64,000 nt of DNA from Apodemus sylvaticus (GCF_947179515.1 NC_067476.1:55754074-55818073), one strand, 5' to 3'; positions 1 to 12,545 are shown, numbered from the stretch's first letter. Notes: generated by a model not told the origin, from the letters alone. Translations and numbers: made by a program.

Positions 1-382
1 AAACAAAAATAAGCAGATTGCACAAATCAGAGAGAGATGGAGAAAGACAGAGAGAGAGCCTTGATTGGTCCACCCTCTCTCCCATGTGAGGATATAGAAA
101 CAACATTTTTGATGAGGATCACAAGTCCTTACCAGACAGCAAGTCTGCTGATGCCTTGACCTCAGACTTCCCAGTCTCTAAGGCTGTGGGACATAAATCT
201 GTGTTAACTGTAAATCAGCCAGTCCAGGGTATTTTTGTATTAACTCTAGAGAGTAGCATACAATTCAATGGTTTTGACGTTTTCTATACAGATGTCATTA
301 TAGTTTGTTCCTAGTGTTTCCTTCTAAAGTATCTTTGTAACAGAAGCCAAAATATATACTATGACAATCACCTTTGATTGGA

Positions 383-384
<2 letters not shown>
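1..384. other. unique non-coding DNA, nothing recognised
   Basis: AT-rich single-copy-looking sequence with a short purine-rich GAGA stretch near 30-58. No repeat family, exon or RNA gene is recognised. Confidence 0.5.

Positions 385-435
<51 letters not shown>
385..435. repeat. (TA)n microsatellite
   Basis: About 25 uninterrupted AT dinucleotides. The tract is self-complementary and can form a cruciform. Read directly. Confidence 0.98.
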
Positions 436-437
<2 letters not shown>

Positions 438-1306
438 AACAAAACTGAGCTGTAATAGTAGACTCAGTGCTGATCAGTACTTTTAGCTAGCTCAGAACAC
501 TGAACAAGAAGCTAGCCTTTCAACGATGATTTTTCACAATCCTTTTCTCTGGAAATGAGTGTGGCTTCAGGAGGGAGAAATGGGTATTTGTCATTTAGAA
601 AGTAAATTAATTATTTAATAATTAGTAAGTTAACAGTTGAGAAAGGATACATTTTCTTTATCACCAAGAATGAATTCTTCAGGTAAAAATTGTTTGCTCT
701 ATAGGAATAAAGAAGTTTCACTTCTTGCATACTCTAGATTACTTACTGAATGTTTAATGAAACAAAATGTGCAAAATTAACCAACATCCACAGCAGGTAA
801 GTCAGATATTGGTTCCCTGTGTTATTTTTTGAGGCTTCAGAATAACATTTTTTTGCCGAATCTCAGAGTGCCTCGCACACAGCAATGTTCATGTCTAAGT
901 GTTCTAAGTGTATCCCTATGACAGCCTGCCTTGCCTGCTTCATGGACATACTCAGATATGGTATCTCAAGCCCAGTGCCAGCACACATTAGAATACAGCT
1001 AATGAAAAGCAAGGGCCTCTAAGTGGTTAATAACAGTGAGAAAGGAATTAATGAAGATCAGAAGGAAATTTCCCTCCTGATTAATGATGGAAGACTCATG
1101 GGAGGTGAATCTTCAGTCAGGGATTTGCTAGATCATTGACAGCTCTCAAATACCACTTTAAGCAGTAACTTGCAGAATTTCCCTTTACAGAAAAAATTTT
1201 TTTACAAGAACTGATAGCAGCTTTAAAAAAATGTACAGCAATTCTAGTCTCTACCTCAAGAGAGTTTGCAAACAAGTACCGAAACCATAAGAAGAATAAA
1301 TGCAAT
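436..1306. other. unique AT-rich DNA, nothing recognised
   Basis: Contains an AT-rich patch at about 601-645 but no recognisable mobile element, exon or RNA gene. Confidence 0.5.
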
Positions 1307-1588
1307 GTCTGGGGAGATAGATTGACCAGTAAAGTGCTTGCTGAACAACATGAGGACCTAAGTTATAACCCCACCACCCATGAAAAATCCAGGTATGGTG
1401 GCATATGCTTAAACTGAACAAGGGATAAACAGGAGGATGCCCAGAAACCCACAGACCTGGGATGCACAGCGTCAGTCAATGAAAGAGAAACCCTGTCTCA
1501 AATAAGGTGAAAGATAAGGAATGACAAGCAAAGCTGTCCTTCCCCAATGTGTGCCATGATATGTGAACATCTGCATTCACACAAAAAT
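1307..1588 (+). mobile_element. B4-type SINE (ID+B1 dimer), diverged
   Basis: The left part reads as a tRNA/ID-type head (GGGGAGATAG, then AAAGTGCTTGCTG and a GAGGACCTAAGTT B-box area). It is followed by a B1-like part with the AGGTATGGTGGCATA core and the GAGAAACCCTGTCTCA tail near 1485-1500. The order head, B1 part, CA-rich tail is that of rodent B4/RSINE1 elements. It is considerably diverged. Subfamily is inferred from memory. Confidence 0.75.
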
Positions 1589-1591
1589 GCA

Positions 1592-1636
<45 letters not shown>
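1589..1636. repeat. (CA)n microsatellite, tail of the B4 SINE
   Basis: Near-perfect CA repeat directly following the SINE, as is usual for this SINE class. It produces spurious open frames on both strands. Confidence 0.95.
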
Positions 1637-1639
<3 letters not shown>

Positions 1640-2517
1640 GACCTGTAAGGTAAAACTAAACAACGCAAAACCACCAACATCCTTACTCAACATCACAAAC
1701 AACCATCAAACATACCCTTCGAGCTGGTTTTCTATAGGCCATCAACTGCTGGGCATGGGTCTGCTCTTGAGAGCGGTTGTTTCCCCAGTGAGATACCCTT
1801 GGAAGAAACTAATTTTTCCTTTGCAAATGACTATTAATTAGAGATTGCTTCTGGGTGAGGAATGAGAGATGTGTCCACTCCTTTCAGCACCAGGTCCCCT
1901 ATCTGGAGCAGGCCTGTGCAGGCTCTATGCGTGCAGCCTGGGTCTCTGAGTTCATGTGTGCACCGGCCCTACTGTGTTTAGAAGGCCTTGTTCCCTGGGT
2001 GTCCTCCAACCCCTCTGGTTCTTACATTCAGTCCACTTCCTCTTCCACAGTGTCCCCTGAAGAGGTGGAAAGGTGTGGTGGATGGAGACATCCCTTTTAG
2101 CGCTGAGTAAACATAGTCAATTTTTTAACTAAGATAAAATACATTGTGAGTGGGCAATTTGGGTAGAATTCGCTAACTGGTCAACCATCTCTAACTGCTC
2201 AGGCTTAGGCACTTGGTTCAATGCTGTTCCTGGTGAACATAATAAAAGCTTCAAAGCCTCTTGCTTTTCTTTTTTGTTTAAACACAGGGAATAACTAACA
2301 GTGGTCTCGATTTATTGAGAGCATAAATGTAGTTATCTAAATAACAGATTATTGTTGTAAAATCTATCAGTGAAATTCAGTGATTGAAGGCGTAAGTGTC
2401 AGGCTGGTTCCAAGTTCCTTGGCTCCTATTGAATTAGAGTAGATTTTTTTTTAATGGAATTTTTCAGGAATGAATTTAATTGGGTTTAAAGATATATTGC
2501 TAGGTATGGCTTCTTTA
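1637..2517. other. unique DNA, nothing recognised
   Basis: No repeat, exon or RNA gene recognised. An 81-codon open frame at 1855-2100 has no recognised domain, splice context or start context, and I regard it as chance. Confidence 0.45.
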
Positions 2518-2622
2518 TTAACAAAAGGATAAAACCAAGAAGAGGAAAAGAGGAGTGAAAGAAAGGATGGAAAGGGGAAGGAAGAGGTAGCAGGTGAGGG
2601 AATAGGGTGAAGGCAGGGAGCC
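2518..2622. repeat. purine-rich low-complexity tract
   Basis: About 100 bases dominated by A and G on the plus strand with only scattered pyrimidines. It has no unit structure. Confidence 0.7.
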
Positions 2623-2779
2623 AGAGGTCCTTTTGCTGCTTTTTGATGTCCCTGAAATGTCTGCTATCATTTCAGCAATTTTTTCCAAAGTATTAGTGAT
2701 ACTCCTAGAATTTGCACAGCATGCTATGTACAATCCGGATCTCTCATTTCCACAGGTCAACTTGTTTTTCTATGATGAG

Positions 2780-2799
2780 CAAACAAACAAACAAACAAG

Positions 2800-2830
<31 letters not shown>

Positions 2831-2832
2831 AT
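2780..2832. repeat. compound (AAAC)n(AAAT)n microsatellite
   Basis: Five AAAC units pass into about eight AAAT units. The composition suggests the decayed poly-A tail of an old retrotransposon, but no body is recognisable upstream. Confidence 0.95.
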
Positions 2833-3860
2833 CTCTATGCTACCTAATAAGGTAGGCCCAAGTGTCTTCTGTATGCCTATTCTATGTCTTCAAAGTGGTA
2901 AGTTGGAGTCTCCTACAAGGCCCAGATGGAATATCTTCTCCCCTGTAGTACATACTGTCAAGTCTGCCAGAATCTGTTAGAAAATCCTCATGATTGAAAA
3001 CTCTTTGGTTCTATAGCTGAGACTTGCCTGGTCCAGTTGACCCAGATGTTTAAATCAGCCCAGCCTTATCTCAAGCCCTGTAAGTTGTTCCTCTATTTAA
3101 AAAACCCTAGTCAAACGTTGCCAGCCACACACAGAATTCCATTATTCGTGTCCCTCTCTGATAAGAGATGGCCAAACTTGAACCCACTAAATACCGATGC
3201 GTTGATGCATTGTCTTGAAAAAAAAAATCTGTTTTGTAGACAGTAAGGTCCAATTTGGCTAAATTCCTATAAGTCCTCTGGCAGAGAGTCAAGTATCTCC
3301 AAATTCAAAAAAGTCACCCAAAATTTGTAGTCTTTGTAGAAATATTATGGTAGACTCCATCCAGCTGCTGCTCAGGCTACAATGTCTGTTGATGACATTT
3401 CCTCGTTCATAGACTCTGGCAGGTACCTACTGTTGTGAGACCTTAGCTACCACACTCCCCATACCTCTCACCCAGGAAGTGAGCTTACACCAAAATTGCT
3501 GTCGGAGGTCACACATTCCCCTCCGACCAGCTTCTCTACCTCTGGCCTGAGGATCAGAGAGCTTGGCTCCAGGATTGTACTGTGAAACCACCCCCATCCT
3601 TGAAAAGAAATAAGAAGAGATTTCCACTTCTGGCAAATGAGCCCAGGTTTTCTCTTTTCAGAATTCCCCCTATGTCTATCTGTCCATCTGTCCATGGAGT
3701 TAATAGCCTTTCTAACACACTCCCAAGTTCCTCCCATAATGCATCTGTGTCCTTCTTTAATTCCTCTTCCAATCTGAAACTATTTAGTCCCTCAGGAGCA
3801 GACTAAGAGGCCTGGGTTCTCTCATTCCAAAGTGATCCCCATTGGAATTAAAATTCATTA
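2833..3860. other. unique DNA, nothing recognised
   Basis: No repeat, exon or RNA gene recognised. Overlapping short open frames at 3.43-3.81 kb on both strands have no recognisable product. Confidence 0.45.
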
Positions 3861-3861
3861 C

Positions 3862-3995
3862 CCTAACCATGTTATTGAGAGCCTACAGGTGCCACACTGT
3901 TCTAGGTGCTTGGGGTGTGGAAGAGAATAAAACAATGACTGTCATTCTTTGAGCCTTACACTGTAGTAGAGGGATGAACACCAAGGAACATGAAT
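3862..3995 (-). mobile_element. L2 LINE 3'-end relic
   Basis: ATTGAGAGCCTACAGGTGCC, ACTGTTCTAGGTGCTTGGGG and GAGCCTTACACTGTAGTAGA, in this order and spacing, match the reverse complement of the mammalian L2 3' region as I remember it. Old and diverged. Confidence 0.6.
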
Positions 3996-4639
3996 AAATA
4001 TGCAGAGAACCAGGAGAGTGTTTTAGAAAGCTCAACTCATATCTATTTTCTTCAACCTTCCCAATAATTCTGCAAACTAATTAATTCTTTATCCTGCTAA
4101 AACTAGCCAGAGAGGATTCTTTATTCAGTAACTGGACCTCAACTAATGTGATTAGCCAGCCTGCTTTGTGAAGTCTTGACCCCAATTTCTCTTTTAAAAC
4201 TATAATAATGGAGTGTCACCCAATATACTGTCCTTGGTTTTAAGTAACTACTTCATTTAATGGGAGGAAAGAAATTACTGAAAAGATTCCGGGCAGCCTC
4301 TAGGACTACCTTAGGGATTTGAGACTAGAAAAACAGATAGATGCAAAGAAAAGACAGGCCTCTAGAACTACTGGAAAGGGGTTGTCTTGTTCACCTATTT
4401 CCACCTCACCACACCACATTGGGTTGCACTACTTGCCCATGCCAAGTTAAATGGTGTGCTCGAATGTTACATGAAGGATCAAAAATGTCACACATCACTA
4501 AGTTTAAAATTGATTTTTTTTTTTTACATCACGTTTCTATTTCATTGGTACTTCTGATGTAATATACTCTTCTGGCCAGCTAGAATGGAGATGTTACTAG
4601 ATAGCCTCCTATTACTTAACCTTCTTCTGCATAACATCT
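3996..4639. other. unique DNA, nothing recognised
   Basis: Non-repetitive sequence. No exon, RNA gene or mobile element recognised. Confidence 0.45.
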
Positions 4640-5075
4640 CACCCAAAACATAGAGACCTTGAGCAATATTTGTTTATTCGTGCTTACAAGCCATTGGTCA
4701 GCTCCAAGGTGCTGCTGATCTAAGATGGCACTAGCTGCTTTTGACTCATGCCAAAGCAGTTGTGACCAGTTGGACGGTCAGCTGGGTGCAAGAGAATCCA
4801 TAATGGCTTCCTCATGTATCCAGAAGATTGTCTGGAGTTGGTTAGAGCCAGGAGAGTAACCAAGCCATGTATCTTTCAGCTTCTAATACACCAACCTAAA
4901 CATCTTCATGTGATGGCAATACTCATGGTTCTATCTGCAACAACAATGGGCAAGCTCCAGAGCACTTTCACATCTCTGACTATTTTACATTTGGTATTAA
5001 ACCAATGGCCAAAGTAAGTCATAGGGTCAACCTAGAACATGGGCCCAAAGAAACTGTGAAGAATTAACAGTCAAG
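4640..5075 (-). mobile_element. ancient mammalian LTR-like repeat, family uncertain
   Basis: The series GTCAGCTCCAAGGTGCTGCTG, ACTCATGCC, GTCAGCTGGGTGC, GGCTTCCTCATG and the distal TTAAACCAATGGCCAAAGTAAGTCATAGG resembles an old mammal-wide interspersed repeat in antisense, probably of MaLR or ERV type. The match is from memory and weak, and the ends are approximate. Confidence 0.35.
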
Positions 5076-5559
5076 CAAGCACATACTCTTGGCCCAGGGG
5101 AATCTCATTCTTCAACTTCCCTACATTATCTACATTTCTGAAGTACGGTGTGAAGCTGATTTTAAACTTGGGAGTTGCAGGGTTCCTCGGCACATGCAGA
5201 TTCCTTCCATGTGTTCCCCAATGGTCACATGTGAGCCTGAACTAAGACCTGAACTTTTCACACAGCTCCCATCCAGACAAGCAAACTTTGGAACTCGCCT
5301 GCTCATTCTCACAGCCATTGACACAAATCTGAAGCTCAAACAGACACAGATTGTTGTGAGTCCCACTCCTGCCATACGCTCAAATCTTGGACAGGGTAAC
5401 ATGGTAGGAGGGAAACCAGTTTGTTTCTCTTGGTCTCCTACTGTATGCATTCTTTAGGGTCTGAGATATAGGTATGAAAGACGTCCTTAAAAAGATCACA
5501 GCCTAAGACGGAAGAAGGTGAGTGAATGGATAATTAAGTTATAACATGAGAATTGGGAC
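5076..5559. other. unique DNA, nothing recognised
   Basis: Contains overlapping open frames of 122 codons (+) and 106 codons (-) at 5.09-5.46 kb. Neither shows a domain, and the two overlap almost completely, which is typical of chance. Confidence 0.45.
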
Positions 5560-5756
5560 ATCAGCAAAAGCTCTGTGCATTAGGGGAAGGATTGGAGGAG
5601 TGAGAGTGGATGGAAGAGGTGCGGTGAAGGGCCTTTGCGGGATCAGAGGTAAGAAATGGGGCATCATGGGGGACCAAGGAGGAGTGGGTTGTGGACATGA
5701 TTAAAATACACTGTATATGCATATGAAATTCTCAGAGAATAAATAAAATATTTTAA
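5560..5756 (+). mobile_element. rodent L1 3' terminal fragment
   Basis: A G/A-rich 3'-UTR-like stretch ends in TGATTAAAATACACTGTATA, then GAAATTCTCAGAGAATAAATAAAAT. This is the typical terminus of rodent L1 copies. Severely 5' truncated. Confidence 0.5.
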
Positions 5757-8700
5757 AGAAGTTATGCAGGCTAAACTAAGAAGCAAAGAGGGGGAGGAAG
5801 ATGACAACAGAGCAATGGAGGGAAAATCGGTTCTTCTTGGTGACTGATCAGGTGCGGAAAGGGAAAGGGGCTATGGGGTAGTCATGAAAGACTGCGAGTA
5901 AGTGGGTGGATAACAGTGTGTACAAGAAGCATTTCCCCACATTGTGAGCCCAACTATAGATCACAGTGAACAGATTCAAAAGGGCTACTCCATTGTCTTG
6001 ATAACATTTTTAAGCAGAAAGAAACCATTTTCCAATAAACATTCATGAGTCTCTTAGCCATACATACCTTACAGAATCCTTTAAACTCATAAGTCTGCAA
6101 TATTCTTGTAATTGCCTTTTCAATCTCTACTCTACCCCACCTTAAACATGTAATCAAACCCAAACTTAGTTAAATTATTTTCCCATAGAGTAATATATTT
6201 TTATTGTCCACGTCCACTTCTAGAAGCCAACCGGCTCCGTTTTTATTGCTATTATCTTACAATCATAAGAGCTCTGTAGTTGGGTTATGATTGCTTCAAA
6301 TGAAGAAACTTGGTCCAGGTAATTTCTCACGACAGAAGTCCACGAAGAAGGTTAACTCTGAAATCAAGCACATCAGATAATGCATCCAAGTTCAGACATT
6401 TGATTTATTGCCTTCCCTCCCTAATGATTAAATATTCGGCTACCCATTGAAACCACACATATATTCAAAATGTAATGGTCAAAGCAGGTTTACCTCGCAC
6501 TAACTTTTCACCTTCGTCCTCTGAAGAGGAACATCGGCACACAACTCTGAACAACAAAGGACTGGATAGCATGCTCCAAGAAAGAACAGAAGCAACTAAT
6601 GAGGGCATGAGAATCAGATTTCCCTCCCCAACACCGGGTTCTCACAAAGTTTTCCTCTGTGGTAAAGGACCTGGAGAACAGCTGTCAAAAATATGGCACA
6701 GCTTACCCTCGAACAAATTAAAACACACCATCTGCAGGCACTGCAGTCTGATACACAGATGTGCTCCAGCACCGAGCCCAGGGAAGAGAAAGAGGGTTGG
6801 CGGGACCGAGGTTAACGCCACTGAAAGCAGACAACATATGGTTCTCCAATGAGAGGGGCGCTCCACTACTGAAACCAACCATTTGTAACATTTATAAAAA
6901 GCCACTGAACCTCTAACGCACCCCTAAATGACTGCATCTGTGTGTTTAAAGTTTCTCTAAGAACAGTAGGTAGAACAATTACAGAGGACTACAAGTTCAG
7001 CATCTTTTCATGTACCATTAGTCGGCCAGGTAGCCAAAGCCGGTCCCTACACTATCTTTAATCTGTTTCTCTCCCTCTGCCCACCCCCCACCCCCACCTA
7101 GGAACACCTCTCATTAAAACTAACTCTTTTGAAATATGCAGCACCAGCTAACTTGTCCCACTTGCTAATGGTCCTGAATTGATTCTTAATTAGTTGCAGT
7201 TTTGGAAAGAATCCAATTAAAATAGTAGGGGATTCCAATAGCTGAGAATGCGCTCGTATGTGCTGCCCTCTGAGCTGCTGTCCTTTCCGTGAAGGCTTGC
7301 TCAGTCGAGAGGCGACTATGCAAAATATGGCAGGATTCAAATCATACTAAACACGCTCAGGTTTTAAACAGAAACCTTCACGTGGTAATTTATCCTCCAG
7401 CCATAAAACATGATCAAAGAAAGGCAGCCAAACACTGTTAGAAAAATTGCCTTCCTTCATCCCACTTTCTCTTCTTCCTAAAAGGACAGGTTACTAATTC
7501 AGAAGAAGACTACAATTCAGACTAATTCAGAATCTTTTCAATATATTATATATTTTTTTATTTGCTGTGTGTTTTCCAGTCCCCTGCTTAAATTCCAAAA
7601 TGGGGGAGCATAAAGCTCCGTGTAGGAAGAAATAAGGGGGGGAGGAGAAAATAGCTTAGTGTGAGAGAGAAGGCTGGAGGCGGTTAAACAGGAGATTTTC
7701 CAATGTTCTTTCCCAAAGCCTGCCTGCTACCAGCAAAATTCCCAATGTTGTTTATGAGGGCAGCTGGAGGTCATTTGACAGGTATGGCTTTTATGGTTCG
7801 GATTTAATTATAGAAAAGTGAGGGCTCAGGAAAGCAAGGTCTCAGGAAACCTAGGCAGGAGGACTCCTGCCACCGCTGGTAGGTGACAGTCACGTGGCCA
7901 GCCTTTGTATTCAGCAGTAATAACTCATTGCCCGAGTCTGGGATGGAGCCCAGTTCGTCTATCCCCAGAGGAGCTTCCACGGGCGCAGACTCACAGAGCC
8001 TTTGATCTGCAGATTAACATGATCAGAATTCAGGCTTTGTCTTTGCAAACACCTCTGTCCCAAAATTTGTATCCAGTGAGAAGTTGAGCCCACTTTTATT
8101 TGAATAATCAATTGCAGTAATTAATACACACACTGATTTTTTTCAAGTCTCACCCAAATGCTCTAATTTTTAATTTCTAGAAAATACATATCATTCCCTT
8201 AACAAGAAACTGCTCTATATTTCAAACTGCACAGGGAAGAGGAAACAAACATGAGCAAACAACAAAAACACCGAAGCAAGGAACGGTCAAGGCGGAGCAA
8301 CGGCAGGACTCAGGAATTCAAGCCGCTTTGTGGACAGACGCTGCCCCTGTGGGATTTCACTATCTGCTCCGGATCCGTCAAACACTTCCGAATGCTTTTT
8401 AAAGACACAGTTATTTCAAGTGTGCGGTATTCATGTGGATAAATATCCCCTTCCTTTTGAACTACGGGTTTTCCCTTCAACTATTAATAAAAAAGACACC
8501 CCGTGCCAAAAAAAGAAAGAAAGAAGAAAAAGAATTAAGCCTAAGTCCGTTGAAATTGTGTAATTTTAATTTTGTTCAAATGAGGGTCACATGAGTTCTT
8601 CTAATGCCTCTAATGAGAGAGAAGGAGGTAGAGAGACAAAGAGAGAGACTGAGAGACAAGAGACAGGGAAACAGAGAAAGATTGATTGACATCTTTTGGT

Positions 8701-8794
8701 TGCATCTTAGGAAGGGGCTTAGACTAATGGGGCTTTTCTTACTTGGGAAATAATTCCTTTCTTATACCAGGGTTCTTAATACAGAGGTAGGTAG
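5757..8794. other. repeat-poor unique block
   Basis: About 3 kb in which I recognise no SINE, LINE or LTR. It is AT-rich, with many TAAT-core words. Open frames at 6475-6852 and 8251-8563 carry no recognisable domain. In a rodent region otherwise full of SINEs, such a block suggests constraint against insertion. This is an inference. Confidence 0.45.
7540..7830. promoter_or_regulatory. candidate conserved non-coding element
   Basis: Repeat-free stretch with a mixed, information-rich composition, including CAATGTTGTTTATGAGGGCA, GGTCATTTGACAGGTATGG and GGATTTAATTATAG (TAATTA homeodomain core). Called on appearance only, since conservation cannot be tested here. Confidence 0.25.
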
Positions 8795-8796
8795 GT

Positions 8797-8847
<51 letters not shown>

Positions 8848-8864
8848 TGTGTGTGTGTGTGTGT

Positions 8865-8902
<38 letters not shown>
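8795..8902. repeat. (GT)n microsatellite
   Basis: About 108 bases of GT with two GTGA interruptions. Alternating purine-pyrimidine, so Z-DNA prone. Confidence 0.98.
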
Positions 8903-8904
<2 letters not shown>

Positions 8905-9189
8905 CAGCTTCTGATGCTTATCTGGAAGTCTCGGGTACTAATGGTCAGGTAAAAGGCAGTCTACAGTGGCCGGAGAGGAAGGAGGGATTGGAGGCGCATG
9001 CAAACAGAAGAGATACCTGATTGACCTTTTGCTGACTCTGAGCCACGTGACGCGCAGGCCGCCTTCTTAGAGTGATGGCTTTAGAAGAAGATGTTAAATT
9101 TAACCTCTGGCGCAATGATAAATTGACAATAAAAAATTCAATGGCTTGGTAATTACCAATCACTTTGGACATCGGCAACATTTTTCAGT
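8903..9189. other. unique DNA, nothing recognised
   Basis: Single-copy-looking sequence between the GT tract and the candidate element. Confidence 0.4.
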
Positions 9190-9510
9190 TCTGTCACTGC
9201 ACATTGGCACAAAAGCTTCAGCAGGAATTCTCCCGGTCTTCCTCTTTTTAACTTTGTTTTCATGATGCAGATTAAATCTGCCACCCTATTACTGATTCAT
9301 TTTCCTAATTTTTCATGTCTGCACCATGCCCCAGCTGCACCAGGCTGATAATTGTGGAGCCCAGCCCTGATGATTAACATCAGAAGAATTAATTATGCCT
9401 GCCATTAAAATTCTGGGTTGCACATGGTGATCAAGAAAAATTAAGTTTCTCTAGGCCTGTAAATCATTTCACCTTTGCAGGGAAGGATAGTGCCTGGACA
9501 GCGAGGCGGC
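9190..9510. promoter_or_regulatory. candidate conserved non-coding element, TAATTA-rich
   Basis: Repeat-free sequence with the dense AT-core words common in vertebrate developmental enhancers: GATGATTAACATC, AATTAATTA at 9387-9395, GCCATTAAAATTC, GAAAAATTAAG and GTAAATCATTTC. No open frame spans it. The function is an inference from composition. Confidence 0.35.
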
Positions 9511-11158
9511 AGCCTGTGTTCCTGCTGAGGTCGGAGCCACATGCCCTTTGTGTAATTCAGCGAAGGCTATCCCGGCTATTTTTTCTGTCCAGAATCTGGA
9601 CGAAAAGATTTAATGCTTAGAAAATACAGGGAACCTGAAAGATATTCTTAATCTTTTGCTTGGTAGAGAAGGGTGGTGTAAAAACAGTACTTGTCAGCAT
9701 CTCAGATGCTTCTTCTGAAATACCTGTTAAACTAATCTGTAAAGGAATACATTCCACGGAGAAAAGAAAGACGACTCTCAGAACGAGCTGCCGAATCGAG
9801 GGTGGCGAGGGGCTTCAGCCTGGCAATCATTGTAAGCGGGAAGACAGGAAATGTTCATTCAAGATGACAAAGGCTGCGGCATTTCTTGGAAATAAATTGA
9901 TGACAGAATAAAAACAGATTCCTCAGATCTTTAGGCTAAATAATAATGAGTAAAAGAAGTCGGTTGACTGACGCATTTCCAAAATGATTGTTGCATGAGA
10001 AATCCAAAATGTATTCGGTGCACCCTAAGGTACAAAATTTACTAGAGCTGTAGAGGATCAGATGCCCTGCATTTATCATGCTCTCTTCCTACTCTGTGTT
10101 CTGTTTTTAAATTACCATAATAATGTATATTACAGGCATGGCTTTCAAAGTCTACGGAAGGAGTCGTATTTTGATGAACAGATGTAAATATCTTTACACC
10201 AAATGGTAAATCTCTCACTCACCTCTATACAAAGAGTATGCATAAGCTATGCATCAAATCGGTTTCCTTTATTACATTTAATAAGTGATACCGTAAGACA
10301 ACTATTTCAATAGATGCTCTTGTTAGTTTTTAGAGGTAGTAAATTTACAGGGGCAGGTTAACAACACACCCATTCCAGGAGAGATAGTGAGGTGCAGGAA
10401 ATAGAGAAAAGTTCATTTTAATACAGCTTCTTCAGAGAAATATTAAAACCCTGTCTGTTTTGAAGCTGGTATCCCTTCCCAGGAAATCACTGGACTTTGT
10501 GACCTGACAAAATCCCTGGTGTAATGAATCAGTAGCTTATGAAGCCCCTCCCCTCTGTCTCACAGGGATTGCCTTCCTTGGGCACACACGTGCTCTGATC
10601 GCTAGTTCCGCACACAAAGGCGGACTGACTGCAAGTTTATTTGTCTTGCCAGGGGTTTTCAAAGATGAAATGATGAAAGCAGGCAAGTCTACTGAAAGAC
10701 CAGAGTTTGAAAAGTCATAAAACCTGGCCAGAGAACCCCAAAGACAGAAGGGACCCAAGCAAACAGCTGGCTAAGCTCCTTACACTTTTCTTCCTGGTGA
10801 CAGAGCAAACTTTTAAGAGGCTGTTTTCTGGGAAAGGTGCAACTCCTTCAGGAAGCCTAACACAGAAGGAAAACCTGGCTACAAGCATTTTAATCTTTCC
10901 TACATTAAAAAAAAAACACCAGAATTAAAAATTCTAGTAAATATTAAGATCTAGTCTCCTCAATAAAAAGGAAATTAAAGATGCAAAATATGAAGAAGCA
11001 GAGAGAAGGGAGGAAAGAAAAAGAAAAGCAGGAGGAGGGCCAGAAATATATATCATTTGGACCCCAATATTATTCAAATTAAACATATATAATGCAACAT
11101 CTAATTATTCTGAAGTCTATAAGTAACATAGGAAACAAGTGTAACACTAACCCTAACC
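9511..11158. other. repeat-poor unique block
   Basis: No mobile element recognised over 1.6 kb. Short open frames (for example 9660-9911 and 10707-10928) lack any domain. The right edge holds two telomere-like CCCTAA units (11146-11159), too few to call an interstitial telomeric repeat. Confidence 0.4.
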
Positions 11159-11344
11159 CAGTGATTCTCAATCTGGAGTTCGAGCAACCCTTACACAGGT
11201 ATTGTCATGAGAAGACACAGATATTTACATTATGATTCATAACAGCAGAAAAAGTACAGTTACGAAGTAGCAAGGAAAATAAGCTTATGGTTGGGGGTCA
11301 TACTCCACTAAAGGTTGCAGCATTGAGAAGGTGGAGAACCACTA
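11159..11344 (+). mobile_element. URR1-like hAT MITE
   Basis: Terminal inverted repeats are visible: CAGTGATTCTCAA on the left against GGAGAACCACT on the right. Between them are CACAGATATTTACATTATGA, TTACGAAGTAGCAA and TTATGGTTGGGGGTCA. This is the pattern of the rodent URR1 family (hAT-Charlie, non-autonomous) as I remember it. No 8-bp target duplication is evident, so the copy is old. No transposase is encoded. Confidence 0.8.
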
Positions 11345-12249
11345 TATCGACATTACCATAGACGGAAATCAAGATGATGGCTCAGAAGACATTTCTGCCC
11401 TTCTCTCATAGAAGTTTTATGAGAAGCAACAGATGTCGTGTGGGGAAAGCACAGGAAGCTGTAAGAAAATAGATGAAGGGTTTCCTGTAACTATATTGAA
11501 TGATAAAAGTAGGACAAAAAGATGCAACAGTTTCCCACCTACATGCATTTCCCCTCTCAAAAAGACCCATTTCTTAGTTAATGCTAAATAAATGGTCTTA
11601 TATCTGTAGCAATGAAAAGAGGCATAAGAGAGAAATTCTGCTATCATAAATATCAACTTTGATTTTGTTTAATGCATCATTTCTGATGTCTTGCTAATGT
11701 TCATTGTTACCGCTGGTACTTGTGCTCTAGCTGCAGGGGGTGTGGGCGAGTGGGTGGGGGTGTTCCCCTGAAATACATGAAAATAACAGTGTGGTTCTCT
11801 AATTAGGAAAAAATAGTAAGCAGTTCATATTAATTAACTTTATTCCCACTGCTAATAAGCTTTTTTATTACCTAATTTTATTTACTCATTGGCTTTCTGG
11901 TGCTATTTTGTTTAAGTAAATTTGTCCACAGTGAGCGACTCTACACAGATAGAAATTTGATGGGTTGATTGTCTAGGCTTGGATTCTATTGGTAACTTAT
12001 AGTATTGGCTATATTTTGGGGTTATTATTTTGGGTTAAAAAAAAGAATGTTCTAGAGTCGGCATGGGACGCAAACATCTATGTACATTCTTAAAAGTCAT
12101 TTACTTTAATGAATTGTATGGCATGTAAAATAAGTATCAATAAAGCTGTTTTTAAGAGAATGGATCTTAAGCAACCAACTATTGGAAGCACTTCATTCCC
12201 CCTTCCCTTTTGACAAAAGTTGGATTTGTGCTGCAGTTTCTTGATTTGG
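11345..12249. other. repeat-poor unique DNA
   Basis: No mobile element recognised. Includes the candidate element at 11.78-11.96 kb. Confidence 0.4.
11780..11960. promoter_or_regulatory. candidate conserved non-coding element
   Basis: Contains CTCTAATTAGG, the palindrome TTAATTAA at 11830-11837, GCTAATAAGC and TTACCTAATTTTATT within 180 bases, with no repeat signature. Homeodomain-type sites are dense, but this is also simply AT-rich, so the call is weak. Confidence 0.25.
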
Positions 12250-12545
12250 CAAATATTATGGGCTACCTTCTATAGGACAAGCTTTGCCCTAGAAAATAAG
12301 GATGCTGTCAGCATGGCATGCAAGAGTCCTGGCCTCCTGAAAATCACTCATCCAGGGAATAGAAACAGGTAATTCAATAAATTAGGAGAACCATTGAGAT
12401 CATGGTAGGAAACAAAGCCTTGTGAAATGATTGGTATGAGTGGTGGAGGATGCTGTTTTAGATTGATATAAAGGTATCTTTGAGGAGGTGACATTTGAGT
12501 TAAGAATGACAAGAATCAATTCATGGAAATAGCTGGGGACCAACC
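12250..12545 (-). mobile_element. L2 LINE relic
   Basis: GATGCTGTTTTAGATTGATA followed by TCTTTGAGGAGGTGACATTTGAG and GAACCATTGAGATCATGG correspond to the reverse complement of a well known part of the L2 3' region. It may continue as far as about 12.7 kb. Old. Confidence 0.6.

Noticed and set aside
5089..5457. 122- and 106-codon open frames on opposite strands
   Set aside because: Nearly complete overlap and no recognised domain; treated as chance.
11146..11159. Interstitial telomeric repeat
   Set aside because: Only about two CCCTAA units; easily chance, next to the URR1 element.
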